64,000 bases of DNA from Margaritispora aquatica. Its lineage: Eukaryota; Ascomycota; Leotiomycetes; Helotiales; Discinellaceae. Numbering within the stretch: the first letter of the stretch is position 1; every line of letters begins with the position of its first letter. The notes under the pieces are model-generated. The model worked only from the letters and a program-made list of their open reading frames with translations. It was not told the origin of the DNA and searched no databases. The translations under genes and the position numbers were made by a program. Location: the NCBI GenBank assembly GCA_007644065.1, contig VJWN01000001.1:448340-512339 (forward strand), read 5' to 3'. Of the stretch, positions 10,244 to 20,706 are shown one piece after another.

Positions 10244-10338
10244 AAGCTGGTTCAGAGGGGCACGGGCTACCATCCAGTCCAGAGAGAAATTGAGCACCAT
10301 ACACTCGTTTTCTCTGTCTGCCCGATCCCTCTCAGCTT
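10244..10338. repeat. Structured element C, copy 1
   Basis: First of three diverged copies of a 94-110 nt element. The basal helix pairs AAGCTG/CAGCTT (10244-10249 with 10333-10338), GAGGG/CCCTC (10255-10259 with 10327-10331) and CGGGC/GCCCG (10263-10267 with 10320-10324). The core reads ACCATCCAGTCC, then AGAGAGAAA pairing with TTTCTCT, then a terminal loop closed by GAG/CTC. The core is shared with copies 2 and 3; the basal helix is unrelated in primary sequence. Confidence 0.75.
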
Positions 10339-10466
10339 CCTCCTCACTTCCCTTATCGAATCGTCTGATTAATGTTAGACGATGATGATCGATGGAGTAG
10401 AAGTATGACTTACCCAACCCATATCCTCCTGAGCCACCACCAGGCGATCGGTCGAAGGGGGACTGG

Positions 10467-10560
10467 CTTGGGTCTGAGAGCACTGATACCATCCAGGTCC
10501 AGAGAGAAGACGAGCCCGGACACTCTTTCTCTGTCAAACAGTACTCTCGTGGACCCTAAG
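10467..10560. repeat. Structured element C, copy 2
   Basis: Basal helix CTTGGGT with ACCC-T-AAG, GAGAG/CTCTC (10476-10480 with 10544-10548) and ACTG/CAGT (10482-10485 with 10539-10542). The core is ACCATCCAGGTCC, then AGAGAGAAG paired to CTTTCTCT around GACGAGCCCGGAC. Fifteen core bases around GACGAGCCCGGAC are the same as in copy 3, while the helix below is different. Confidence 0.75.
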
Positions 10561-10654
10561 ACGCAGTCAGGGGGCCTCGCTTCGGTGGAGGGCTTCCGGA
10601 GCTCGTGAATATAAAGAAAAAGTTAGCCATGTTCCAACAATGGACGGGAGGGCA

Positions 10655-10764
10655 CATTGGCGGAACCCAGCGAGGTACTGGCACCATCCAGTCCAGAGAG
10701 ATGACGAGCCCGGACGCCCTATCTCTGTAAGCCAGTACCCCGCCATGGTTTCTCGGACCCAATG
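10655..10764. repeat. Structured element C, copy 3
   Basis: Basal helix CATTGG/CCAATG (10655-10660 with 10759-10764), CGAG/CTCG (10671-10674 with 10752-10755) and GTACTGGC/GCCAGTAC (10675-10682 with 10731-10738), the last one perfect over 8 bp. The core is ACCATCCAGTCC, AGAGAGAT, GACGAGCCCGGAC, ATCTCT, GTAA. A 13-nt one-sided bulge (10739-10751) interrupts the helix. Confidence 0.75.
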
Positions 10765-11227
10765 TGGAGTTATGAACCTAGAATGCAGTGGAGGAAGGTC
10801 AGCAATGTTCATCAAGAAAGTGGGAATGGAAGATCTTACCAATTTTTGTTGTGATCCAGACTAGAAAGCCGATGGTACCTATGCTACACAATTAAGTTAA
10901 CGTAAATTGGGTGTGGATTGCCTAAAAGCAAACCCACACCGCCCCAAAAGTTAGACAAAGGAAAGGGAGGACGCGAAAAGCGCCCGTAAGTAGACTTCTA
11001 AAGAGAAGTTAAATGGTCCGGACTAGATACCGGTAATTATGTTAGATGTTTGGGGGGAAGGAGTGTTAATTACTTGGTAAATGTGATGCTGTGCCTATAT
11101 GGCACAGCTTTATTGGTGATTGTTTTTTGGGTGTTAAAGTTTTTTTGGTGGTGTCGGATAAGGAGCACCGTTAGTTGAGGGACCAAAGAGATTACATACC
11201 TCCGACAGCTCCTGATGCCCGGACGCA
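10765..11227. other. Non-coding stretch with three further perfect hairpins
   Basis: 463 bp upstream of the 3' end of the next gene. Hairpins: GGTGTGG plus TTGC pairing with GCAA plus CCACACC (10910-10940); ACTTCT-AAAG-AGAAGT wholly within 10994-11009; GCTGTGCC-TATAT-GGCACAGC (11088-11108, 8 bp perfect). No supported open frame. Confidence 0.55.
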
Positions 11228-12518
11228 TCAGAAGCTATCGTCTTCCTCCTGGTGTTCCTCACACAGGAAGGCATCCATGGCAACAGAGCGGCGGTCGTAC
11301 CATCTCCTGTTGTTGTCGTCGAAGACCTCCTCCGGGAGGTTGTTGTAGGCCGGGTCCCTGAGAAATTGTGAGCTACAATCAACAATATATAATGGGTGGA
11401 GAACTTACAGTCCTTGGTAGTCCGGGAGGTATCCTTGGGAAAGTAGGTTCTGAGAACAATAAGGACACTGCCCTATTGTTCCTTCAAAGCCCTGGGTGTC
11501 AGGAGGGTTGAATTGTCCATCAGCCTTTATCAGGAGATATCGGCCATCTGATGATTGAGTGTATTTCCTGACGCCCGGTGTGTGAGGATGGCAAGTGGCG
11601 TTGTTGAGACGCTCACCCTTGATGTCGGCCGGAATCTTGACGCTAGGTACGTAGTACCGAACTTCGGCGACAACAATCTTGTCGAAGGCAAAATGTACCT
11701 TCTTGGGGGTGGAAGTTGAGCTTGCCATCCGGGAGGCTTTGAGAATTGGTCGGGGTGTAGGTTGGGATGCAAGTTCCTTGCTGGCCCGAACCCTACGGGG
11801 AATCCTGGATCCGGGGAGGTTGTCGTCCATCCGGGGAGGGGTGGATCCTGGGGCTGGCGCCTTTGGAATCCGGGAGGTCCTGGTATGGGATGGGTCCACG
11901 CGGGTTGGAGGAACAGCTTGAGGAGTTGACGACGCGGCAGTCGCTAGAACCATAGGGTTGGGTCGTCGACCAGTGGGTTTGACTTGGCTGACTGGTCGAG
12001 ATGGTGCTTTGCCCAGGTGGTTCTGGTGGAAAGTTAGCAAGTGAAGTAAGAAACATGATAATGTGATAAATGTGATTTTGTATGTGATATGTGAGTTCAT
12101 AAATGCTGATGGGGTGATGATCGATGAATGGTGATTTTGATAATGAAATGGACTTGAAATTGCTCGCTTAAGTGGCAAAGGGGGAAATTGCTCGCTTAGC
12201 CGAAAGTAAACAAATATTTGATGTGCTTTGCATTTTGCGACAGTGATGTTTTAGAAGGAAGTGAAGTCTCGATAGAAAACTCCATAGAACGGTAAATGAT
12301 GGTGATATAAATATGTGCATATTGAAGAAAAAAAAGAAGAAAGCACGGGGAAGTTTCAAAGCTCACCGTCGCACTTCGACGATGCCAACTCGAAACTGGG
12401 GATGGAGTCAAAGACTGATAATACGTACCCTCTCAAGGTGTTTCCTCTCGGCGGCAGCAGCTCGCACTGACTGCACAACCCGCGAGGGCCTAGTTGAAGA
12501 GAGTTTGGTGAATGCCAT
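11228..12518 (-). CDS. Unknown basic protein with a CPYC motif
   Basis: Model: exons 12518-12429, 12022-11409 and 11357-11228, 277 aa. The second intron (11408-11358) is a clean GTAAGT-CAG intron and the frames join exactly. The first intron (12428-12023) is 406 nt, long for this genome; it has a GTACGT donor and a CTAAC motif 10 nt before the acceptor, but a small internal exon cannot be excluded. The N-terminus MAFTKLSSTRPSRVVQSVR is basic and Ser-rich. The middle is Pro/Arg/Ser-rich and probably disordered. The C-terminal part looks globular (YYVPSVKIPAD, a CHPHTPG and a QCPYCSQN motif) and the tail is acidic. Two cysteine-containing motifs could bind a metal, but no known finger is recognisable. 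It lies next to the hairpin locus. Confidence 0.6.
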
Positions 12519-13901
12519 GTTCACTGGTTTGTAGTTGTGTATGAAAGTTGTAAAAGTAGTAGTATGGGTATAGAGTAAAGTAATGTAAGCTGGCGAAGGA
12601 GGAAAAGAAGGGAGGAGAGGGGGGAGCAGAGTGTATATCCTGCAAAGGATGCTGCGGGAGCTATTGTCTGTGCTAGACAATTATCAGGAGCTCGGCAATC
12701 AAGTAGACATTGTACTCGTCATATGCTTCCATCAACACGGTCTAAGATGTCACTAGTGTCTACATCTAATCCATCAAATGCTATCGTGAGCTCCACTTTG
12801 AAAGATCTATGAAACGTTCAAGCTGCTTAGAGTTAGGTAGGGCTGGCGCTGCGTGAGGATTCATGCTAAGTAGGAAGGAACAACAGATACAGAGGGGAAT
12901 CGTGGGGGCCACTAAGATTGCCTGGGCAGTGTTGTAGTAGTGTAACAAGATATCTCAACTTTCTAGCATACCAGATCATATTTGAACTAATCGGTTGTTC
13001 ACATCATGATACCACAACTGGAAACATCTCCAATTGAATACCTATACAGAACGCTCGTTTAAGGTCGGAAATCAATTGATGAATATGTTACGTTTCTCAT
13101 GATTCTACAACAGGCTCTTGAACAGTCAATGATGTGTTTATGTCACAATTTGCTAGGCTAAGATATTGGATTGAACTCCCAAGACTAGCAGAGCCTCGAC
13201 TTAAATTGTTGCCACTTAGCGCAGAGGGAGAACTCTGGTGAGGTCATTTCGCCAAAACATTTCGAACCCGCTAAAGAAAGACTTCATTTAAGCATTGATA
13301 AGTCTAGCCTACAAATATCAAATCGCTCATTGATAAGATCAAAGTAAAAGTTGCTGATAGGCATTACAATCTGCTAACTAAACTTACCTCATTGTTGAAC
13401 AGTTTTTGGTAAGCCTTACATGTGGACACTAGGCTCTGATGTGCCCGCCTCTTGAAACTGACGAACAGGCATAACAGCACAATTCTGAGGGACTAACTCC
13501 AGGTTGAATTTGGATGCTAGTGTAGGCATATCGTTAAATATGCTTGAATTGCAATGACCTAAGTCTTCGGCATGCATTTAGCACGTATGAACGCGAAAAG
13601 TGATAACTCTAGCAATACAACTCCTGATCTATAGGCAGGATTTACAGGTACAGACTCATGCAAAGATAATGCAAGACGCACATTTTTACGTAGAGCATGG
13701 TTTAGTAGAATTAATTCATCGGATATTCTGTACAATGGCATCTGCATCATATCTCAGCATAATATCTAAACTCTGTGTTTGTATCAAAACAATGTGCCAA
13801 TTACGACATGGCTTGACCCAGCCCCGGACACCAGCTCAGATTCCCATATTACATTAAATTTTACAAGAGCACTCAGACATCGAGAAATTTCAGTTGAGTA
13901 T
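12519..13901. other. Gene-free AT-rich region
   Basis: 1.38 kb. The first 150 bp is the likely promoter and leader of the preceding minus-strand gene. The rest is AT-rich with only chance open frames. No repeat or RNA gene seen. Confidence 0.4.
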
Positions 13902-14472
13902 TCAATCGTCGCCTTCGTCTGAGGTAGCTTCAATATTAGCCTTCTCCTTTTTAGCTCTGACACGTTTCTGTGGCTTGGCTTCTTCCTCAGATTCTTCCTC
14001 AGACATTGCAGAGGCCTTGACGTCAACTCCTAGGCTGCTTAGGTGTGCGTTGATTTCTGGGATCGCTGCGAGGAAGGCTTTGTACTGGTCGATGTTGAGA
14101 GAGATTCCCTTCCCAATAGTCAGCATCCGAATAGGCCAAGAACACCATGATATGCTACCTTCTTGCCTGGCAGAAACTCTCCATCCTTCTCGTAGAACTC
14201 GCGGATGTTGATCAGCTTTGCTCCCTTAAATTCTGATACTTCGACCTTCCTTGGTGCTCGACCGGAGGATAGCTGTAGGACCATCAGCATAAGATCTGCA
14301 TGCCTGGGTTGAACTGCCTGACCTCCCAGCTCTTATTCTCGTCCTTGCCGTTGCTACTCGCCACGGCCTTCTTAGTTTTCTTTTGCTTTGGCGCACTTCC
14401 ATCGTCGTTCTCAACAAAATCATCTGCCTCGTAGGTATCCTCTTCGCGCACTCTTTTCGTTGTTTTCCCCAT
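13902..14472 (-). CDS. sub1: Transcriptional coactivator Sub1/PC4
   Basis: Single-stranded-DNA-binding coactivator of RNA polymerase II (PC4/Sub1 family), acting in the nucleus. Exons 14472-14323, 14272-14159 and 14108-13902 give 156 aa. Introns are 50 nt each; the first has an unusual GTCAGG donor, supported because it joins KSWE directly to LSSGRAPRKVEVSEFKG. The conserved DNA-binding core runs from about residue 50 to 115 and includes [24 protein letters not shown], the family signature. It is preceded by an acidic/basic N-terminus and followed by a Glu-rich then Lys-rich tail (SEEESEEEAKPQKRVRAKK), as in other fungal Sub1 proteins. Confidence 0.9.
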
Positions 14473-15227
14473 GGTCGATATCTATTGCAAAGAGAATTGT
14501 GGTGATGGAGATTAGCCACTCGTGAATATTTGGACTTGAGGCGATTGACGCTGGGGTATTGAGGTTTTCTGGCCAATTTTGGCAACCAAACGCGGTTTGA
14601 CGCGACCGTGACAAAGATGAGCTGCAATTAAGCTCAGGCTACGGGAGCGGCAAGTGGGCCTCCCCACAACCTCCCCACATATTTCACGCCGAAAATGAGC
14701 CGCCAGTTCGACCAATATCTCTCTCATTTCTTGGCATATACGAACGTTTCGACGACAATCACTGTACGGAGGAGACGAAGAATCCTCAATAATATACAAC
14801 CTTTTACTCGAGAAAACATGAGTAACTGTCGTGCTGTGTGAGATAAGTTTCGTGATCACTCTTTGGAATTGAAAAGGATGTCGAGCTTCGACAAAAGGTC
14901 GTTAATTGAGTGCATGATCCGCCTCTAAGCTGCAGTTGAAACAGCATCTCCAAGGTCCATATATGAATCAGTGAGCTCTGCAAGCAGTTCTAGTGCTGAT
15001 ATTTAACTTCGTTTCAAAGTAAATGTCTCTTGGGAGTTTCGGTCCAAAACAATTGCGAGAACGCTTGAATTGCTTCGAAGTTCTCCTGTTGCGAAACAAG
15101 AAACTCATCACTTTCGTCCAGGCAAGGCATTTCTAAGGAGATCTATTGCGCAAATATCTACCAACGTCAAATAAACTCCTACTTTTGAGCATAAAATTAT
15201 ACCAATATTCGTAGCGATCAATTTTAT
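14473..15227. other. Intergenic region
   Basis: 755 bp between the Sub1 start and the 3' end of the monooxygenase gene. Nothing recognised beyond an expected promoter near 14473-14700. Confidence 0.4.
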
Positions 15228-16943
15228 CTAGTTCTCGTGAATATAAGGTGCATCCTCCTTGTACATGTCATACTTGTAGGTACTTCCCAGATGATCATCT
15301 CTTAACTTCGACTGACCAGCTCCATAAATCTTTTCTCTCGCCGTGAGTCCATCCTCAATTGCCTCGGGATATAGCCCACGTCTTCTGAGCTCAGGCACGA
15401 GAAGATCTACGACATCCTCAAACGTACCGGGAGTCGTCACATAGCCCAAGTTGAAGCCATCAACATCAGCTTCATTTATCCAACGCTCCAATTCATCCGC
15501 AACAGTTGCAGCAGATCCAACAGCCACAGGACCTAAACCTCCAATAGCAGCCTGCTCCGCAATAACTTCAGGCGTCCACTTCGGAATCGCCTTGCTCGTA
15601 GTTGTGAATGCAGTCAAGGTGGAAGTCACTTTGTGCACCTCCAAAGAATCCTCGGCAGTGATCTCCTTTTTTAGAGGGATTTTGGAGAGGTCGATGCCTG
15701 TCCAACCGCTAACAAGAACAAGTCCACCGATAGTGGAAGCGTACTTCTTATACTCTGCCAATTTCTCTTGTGCCTCTTCATCTGTGCGCCCAATAATAGG
15801 TGTGAATGTGCAGAAGAACTTAAGTGAAGAGGGATCGCGACCTTCTGCCTCGGCGAGTGCACGGATTTTGGCAATTTTGGGTGCCAGAACTGAAGGGTCA
15901 TGACCAGTTACGAAAATTGCTTCTGCATGTTTAGCTGCAAATGCTGACCCAGCCCTGCATCTTTTGGTTAGGCTTGACTAATATGATTATTTTGATGGTA
16001 ACTCACGGGGAAGTGCCAGCTTGAAACAGAAACGGAGTTCGTTGCGGAGATGGGTCCACAATATGTCTACTTTCCAAGTTGAAAAACTGGCCATGATGGT
16101 TGATTTGTCTTATCCTATCGGGATCAATGTAGGCATCATTTTCTACATCCTTGATAATTGCATCGTCGCTCCACGATCCCTCCCAAAGCTTATACAAGAC
16201 ACGCAAATATTCATCCGCTTGTTTATATCTTTGGTCATGCTCGATGGGAGATTCTATTCCGATTGCCTTGAAGGCACTTTTCTTCCACGAAGTCACAATA
16301 TTCCTGGCACAAGTTAATTTGATTTACTTGCGAAAAGGAAAGGAGTTCTTGCCATCCTATTCTTCCACCTGTTAAGTGGTCAAGTGTAGAGAATCGTTTG
16401 GCAAGTAGAAATGGAGGTTCAAATGAAGTGCTGGCGGTGATACCAAAGGCTAGATTCTTGGTAACTGTCTTTTGTCAGAGGGGGAACTCGTAGTCATGAA
16501 GTGCTTACCTGCTGCCATAGCACTGATGGGCTTCATGTGGTATCTATCTCAGCGAACTTCGTGACAACGAACCTTGAATCTAACTCACAATTGTCGGATC
16601 TGTTACGGGCCATTGAGCCGCTCTTCTTATGCAATTATCTAAGCTCCCTTCATAGGTATCGTAACCTCCATAAGTATCGGCGAGAAATAGAGCATTGATG
16701 TTGCCTCTTTCCAGGATCTTTGCTAGATCAATCCAATACTTCAGGTCCCGTTTATGAGCAGAACGGTCTTTTGGATTCTGAAGGTTTGCGGTCAGTAATT
16801 TCTCACTCGTTCGGGAAGAGTTTATCTACCTTCCACTGGCCTGGACTCAAGTGTCCCACTGTTGACATATCGAAGGCATTGAGTAGTATTTGCTTCTTGG
16901 CGTTGCCATGCTGAGCCGTCTTTGGAGTTGTTTCGCTTGCCAT
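15228..16943 (-). CDS. Flavin-dependent monooxygenase, NtaA/SnaA/DszA family
   Basis: Luciferase-like monooxygenase that would use reduced FMN from a partner reductase. Six exons (16943-16830, 16777-16589, 16530-16509, 16464-16353, 16303-16007, 15954-15228) give 486 aa, close to the usual 430-480. Family blocks are ILLNAFDMSTVGHLSPGQW, GNINALFLADTYGGYD, TLDHLTGGRIGWNIVTSW and FLFQAGTSPAGSAFAAKHAEAIF. Two oddities: exon 3 is only 22 nt, and the intron at 16352-16304 is GC-AG (donor GCAAGA), required to make GWNIVTSW. Known relatives hydroxylate nitrilotriacetate, pristinamycin IIB or dibenzothiophene sulfone, so the substrate cannot be read from sequence. It shares strand and neighbourhood with a Dal5-like permease and a TcuA-like dehydrogenase. 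Confidence 0.9.
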
Positions 16944-18184
16944 AATATTGTTTTTGTCCAGATACCCAAGAGTTATGTTACAATTGATGTTTGGAAAGGT
17001 TTACTTTGGTGGCGCGTCTTTTAGTTTTGAAGTTGGAAGGACGACATAGCCGATCATGCATGGCAGCAATTGCGTGCTTCTCTTGTAATATTGCCCACAA
17101 TGCAGTGTCGCGATATTGGTTATCTTGACACACTTACCATTTAATAAGCTTGGAAAAAAGAAAGTGGGATGCAATGTAAGCTAACGCCTTTGATATCGGT
17201 CATCGGCAGTGATGAAAGGTCTCCTCACCAAGTGCTGGTGTCGAAGCTGCCTGTAAAAGGCATACCCGCTGTTCATCTGGCGCCAGAAACACAGGTAAAT
17301 GCGCGTTAAATAATGATGTGTTTATCTTGAGAAATTGTATCGCGGTACGGTTGATTGTCTTCTATCAATCGTGTTGATGTTGGAAGAAATTGAGTCAGAA
17401 GATGCTGTAGCCGTGCGCAAGCCTTTGCTGTTATCCTTCAAGTTTAAAATATCAAGAAGTTCGATCAAGACCTCAAGTGAACGCTGCTTCGCCTGATCGA
17501 AAAGATTTGAATTAAAAGAATGTAAATGGATCGGATGCTAGCGTGTACAAAACCTCTCTACCTGCTCTGGCTTACATATCATTTCCATGTGACCAATTGC
17601 GACCTATATATTTTCAAACACCACAGATTTTGACATCCAGAAGGCATCAAGAACGAGTTCTCTTGTCAGGTCAAACTGGTGTAGGTGGAGAGAGGCAAAA
17701 TCGACTGGTCACCAAAAAATTCCGCTGATTCACCAGCTCCGTTCTTCAAAAACCCTGCAGCGAGGGGTTTTCTATAGGCCCTAACGGGCCTTGAGTTTTG
17801 CAGCTTTTTGCATTCTTTACTTTTCTTCTTTTTTTGGAGGGGAAAGGGGGGAAACCTCGCGATTGTTATTTTAGAGCTGAGTGCTTAAGCGAGGGTGAGT
17901 TGGGTTGTCAAGACCGTGAGCTGCGGACTGTGTTAGCAAATATATAGGTCTGCATTGGACACACCACGCTTATGGATCATGAGTATATTGGCTAGAGAAA
18001 TACTGTAAAATTATTGAAGTCTTGCTAACTAGTATGCAAAAAATCCCTTAAAGGAATGCATGCCATTTCCAAAATTCAACTGTGACACTCAACAGTAATT
18101 TCTACAGCCATGTGAGGTACAGCCTCACCATCTGCCACATAAAGGCTTTGGGTCACTCCTGATACAAGCTCCCTTGGTGATATC
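16944..18184. other. Intergenic region with two adjacent hairpins
   Basis: 1.24 kb between the monooxygenase start and the transporter stop. At 17749-17771 AAAACCCT pairs with AGGGGTTTT. Right after it, AGGCCC-TAAC-GGGCCT (17776-17791) is a perfect 6-bp hairpin, followed by TTTTG and pyrimidine-rich DNA. No supported gene. Confidence 0.45.
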
Positions 18185-19805
18185 TCAAGACTTGTTGTCG
18201 GGGCTGGCGCTCACCGATGTCGTCTTGTAGTCCCCAGAATCGCCCTCACTTACAACCCCATCCTCAACTCCCACCTCTTCAAACCTCTTCTCTTCTCTCC
18301 TTGCTAGGGGACCAACAACCAAATATGTAAACAAGATGATGGTTGCACTGTTGCAAGCACAAAAAATTGTTCCCTTCAAGAAATGCGGCGCCTCTACAGT
18401 CTTGAAAACCAATATGCTTGTCCATGCGGTTGTACTCTGTGCAACCAAATTCATGAAAGTCAGTACCACTGATCTCTCCGCCGTGTTATGTCGTAGGATA
18501 TGATTCGCCCATCCATATAATGTACTCGACATAGCGACTTGAGTATACGTGCTATTGAATGCGAACCACTTAGCGGCCTCAGGTACGTCCCAGACAGCGA
18601 GTATGACCATAGCGGTAAAATTCCATGTGTGTGCAAATGCGATAGCACCACTAGGACCCCACAAGAGATCGGAGCTGAAATTGACGAACAGAACGTAGAA
18701 GATACCCAATGCAGGGGCGGTGGTCCCCAACTGGTTTACCTTGGGGGTTGAGAATCGATTAAGGCTCTTGAGCCAAAGGAGGTACCCACCGGAGCTGGTA
18801 TAACCTGCGTTCCAGAAGAAGATAGCCCATAGAGTGAGGACATATATCTTCCAGTCTTTCAAGATGTTCTTTACTAGTGTGGATCTGGGTACCTTGACAT
18901 CATCCTCTGCATCAGCTTTGACATCTTTGAGGCGAGCTACTGCTAGGGCGAGTTCAGCATCGGAGAGAAATAGCTTGTTGGGTCTTGCTGGTGTTCCAGG
19001 CCAGATGAAAACACCTGCTATAGCTACAGGAATAGTCATCAATGAGACGATGATGAACATCCATCTGTAATCTGTTAATCATTTACTTCTTGACTTGCAG
19101 AGAGACTTGCCTCCAGCCAGCCATTCCTCTCACACCATCAAGATTTGCAGATGCACCACTTTGAATCAAACCCGCAGTAAGTGTCCCGAGCATTTGACCC
19201 ACATAGAATACACCTCCTCGGCGACCCAGTTCATCTCCCCGATACCAAGCACCTAGTACATAATGAACACCTGGGAAGAAAGCTGCCTGTATGCAATATG
19301 AGTAGCTGTTCATAGATCATGGTCATAGAACTTCTCGCTTACCTCGAAGATACCAACGAAGAATCGATAAGCCATGAGTTCGGAATAGCCTTGGGCACGG
19401 TATTGCAGGAGTGTGAAAATGCCCCAGCCTGTCTCCAAGGCGGGAATCGTGTAGTTCATCTTGAACATCGGGAATAGAAATGTGAACGGAAGTTGTCCAA
19501 TGACAGCACCCACGACATACATTGAGTTGAGCTCGACCAATTCATTGCCATTGAAATGAAGATCTTGCTTCATGCCAGAGACGTATGCATTGTCTAGCTT
19601 ATGGTTAGCGATAACCAGCTAATGATGATGTTGTAGAATGGAGCTGCTTACTCAGATTCGACTGATCGATATACTTGATCCAATATGCAACAACCGCATA
19701 GGGAACAATGAGGAGATCAAGTTTTGTGATAAGCCTTCTCTCTTCAAGACTGTCGCCCTCAGCGTACCAGTGATACCAAGCTCTTCCTTGACGCTTTCCA
19801 GACAT
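18185..19805 (-). CDS. MFS permease, Dal5/allantoate (anion:cation symporter) family
   Basis: Plasma-membrane major facilitator with about 12 membrane helices. Exons 19805-19652, 19593-19343, 19286-19111 and 19064-18185 give 486 aa. Family hallmarks are YAVVAYWIKYIDQSNLNNAY in helix 1, PFTFLFPMFKMN in the 2-3 region, YRFFVGIFEAAFFPGVHY in helix 4, and RRGGVFYVGQMLGT. A cytosolic loop with acidic and basic residues separates the two six-helix halves. The intron at 19110-19065 is GC-AG (donor GCAAGT); it restores GWRWMFIIV. Relatives carry allantoate, nicotinate, pantothenate, biotin and other small organic anions, so the cargo is unresolved. Same strand as the monooxygenase and the FAD dehydrogenase on either side. 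Confidence 0.92.
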
Positions 19806-20706
19806 TGTGAGTTCGAATCTTGGACCAGCGGAAGGTAGAGAAATGCAAAGGCTACAATTCAAAGTCGTAAAAAGATTTCAAGCTAGCAAGTGCTACATCT
19901 TATGAAGGTCTTCAGATATTGGCACGCGGCTCAGAAATTCTCACCCCATCTTCGGATGCGGTACAACAGCTGGATTTGGAAGTCCAAGCAATGTGCACAT
20001 TACGTTTTTGTTGTTGGTGCTCATCACGACCCATAGTGGTATCACCGCTGACTTATCAGTATCAAGAAAAACTGCAGTGATAAGGAGTGTGGAGAGGGTC
20101 GTAATATCACCGGTACTGGAAATTTATTGCCAAGTTGAATATGGTCTGTTGGATGACAAGGTACGGCCAAAGTGAAAATGATGTATATTGCACAATAGAA
20201 CCTAGTTCTGACGTCTTAGCATGGTAACATGAAAAGTACAACAAGGGTAGAAAGCACGACTCAACCTTTCGGATCTAGTACACTATATTTTCCGAATACT
20301 ATAATATTTCGAGATATGATTACTGTGAAAAGTGGAAGATCTATCGATGGTTGGTACCTAAAGTAGGTACCTATGCACTTGCAGTATTGCTAGGGTCACA
20401 TGACAATACATACGCATTAGGACAGGTACCCACTCTTTTACTACCAATACAGAATCATACTCGTCGCTACGGAGCGTCTAGGGATCTTCTTATGTTGAAT
20501 CTGATTAGAATTTTCCAAGAAGGTTTGATTGCAGGGTTATGGAGACATCTTCACCTCGAAAAAGGAAACAAATGACGAAACCTTGGGCACATCTATTGAG
20601 ATGGATGTCCGCGAACTCGAGTCAAAGAATTACTAGGTACATAGCTGAAATGATTCAGTACAAGAAGAAACACCGGGAAAGCTAATCTAGCGAAAGATTA
20701 CCACGA
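19806..20706. other. Intergenic region
   Basis: 901 bp holding the transporter promoter and the 3' end of the FAD dehydrogenase gene. The motif GTACCTA and its complement recur (for example TACCTAAAGTAGGTACCTA at 20355-20373). No gene. Confidence 0.4.

Noticed and set aside
9981..10842. Overlapping open frames on both strands through the element C copies (repeated SLDWMV-like peptides on the minus strand)
   Set aside because: The peptide similarity just reflects the conserved nucleotide core; the flanking helix sequences are unrelated and no splice signals join the frames.
12313..12428. A 29-nt internal exon in the first intron of the gene at 11228-12518
   Set aside because: Splice-like ends exist (CCCAG before and GTGAGC after), but it needs a weaker downstream acceptor; the simple three-exon model joins frames cleanly.
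12519..13901. Possible RIP-degraded transposon in the AT-rich region
   Set aside because: No recognisable transposase or reverse-transcriptase remnants, terminal repeats or second copy; AT-richness alone is not enough.
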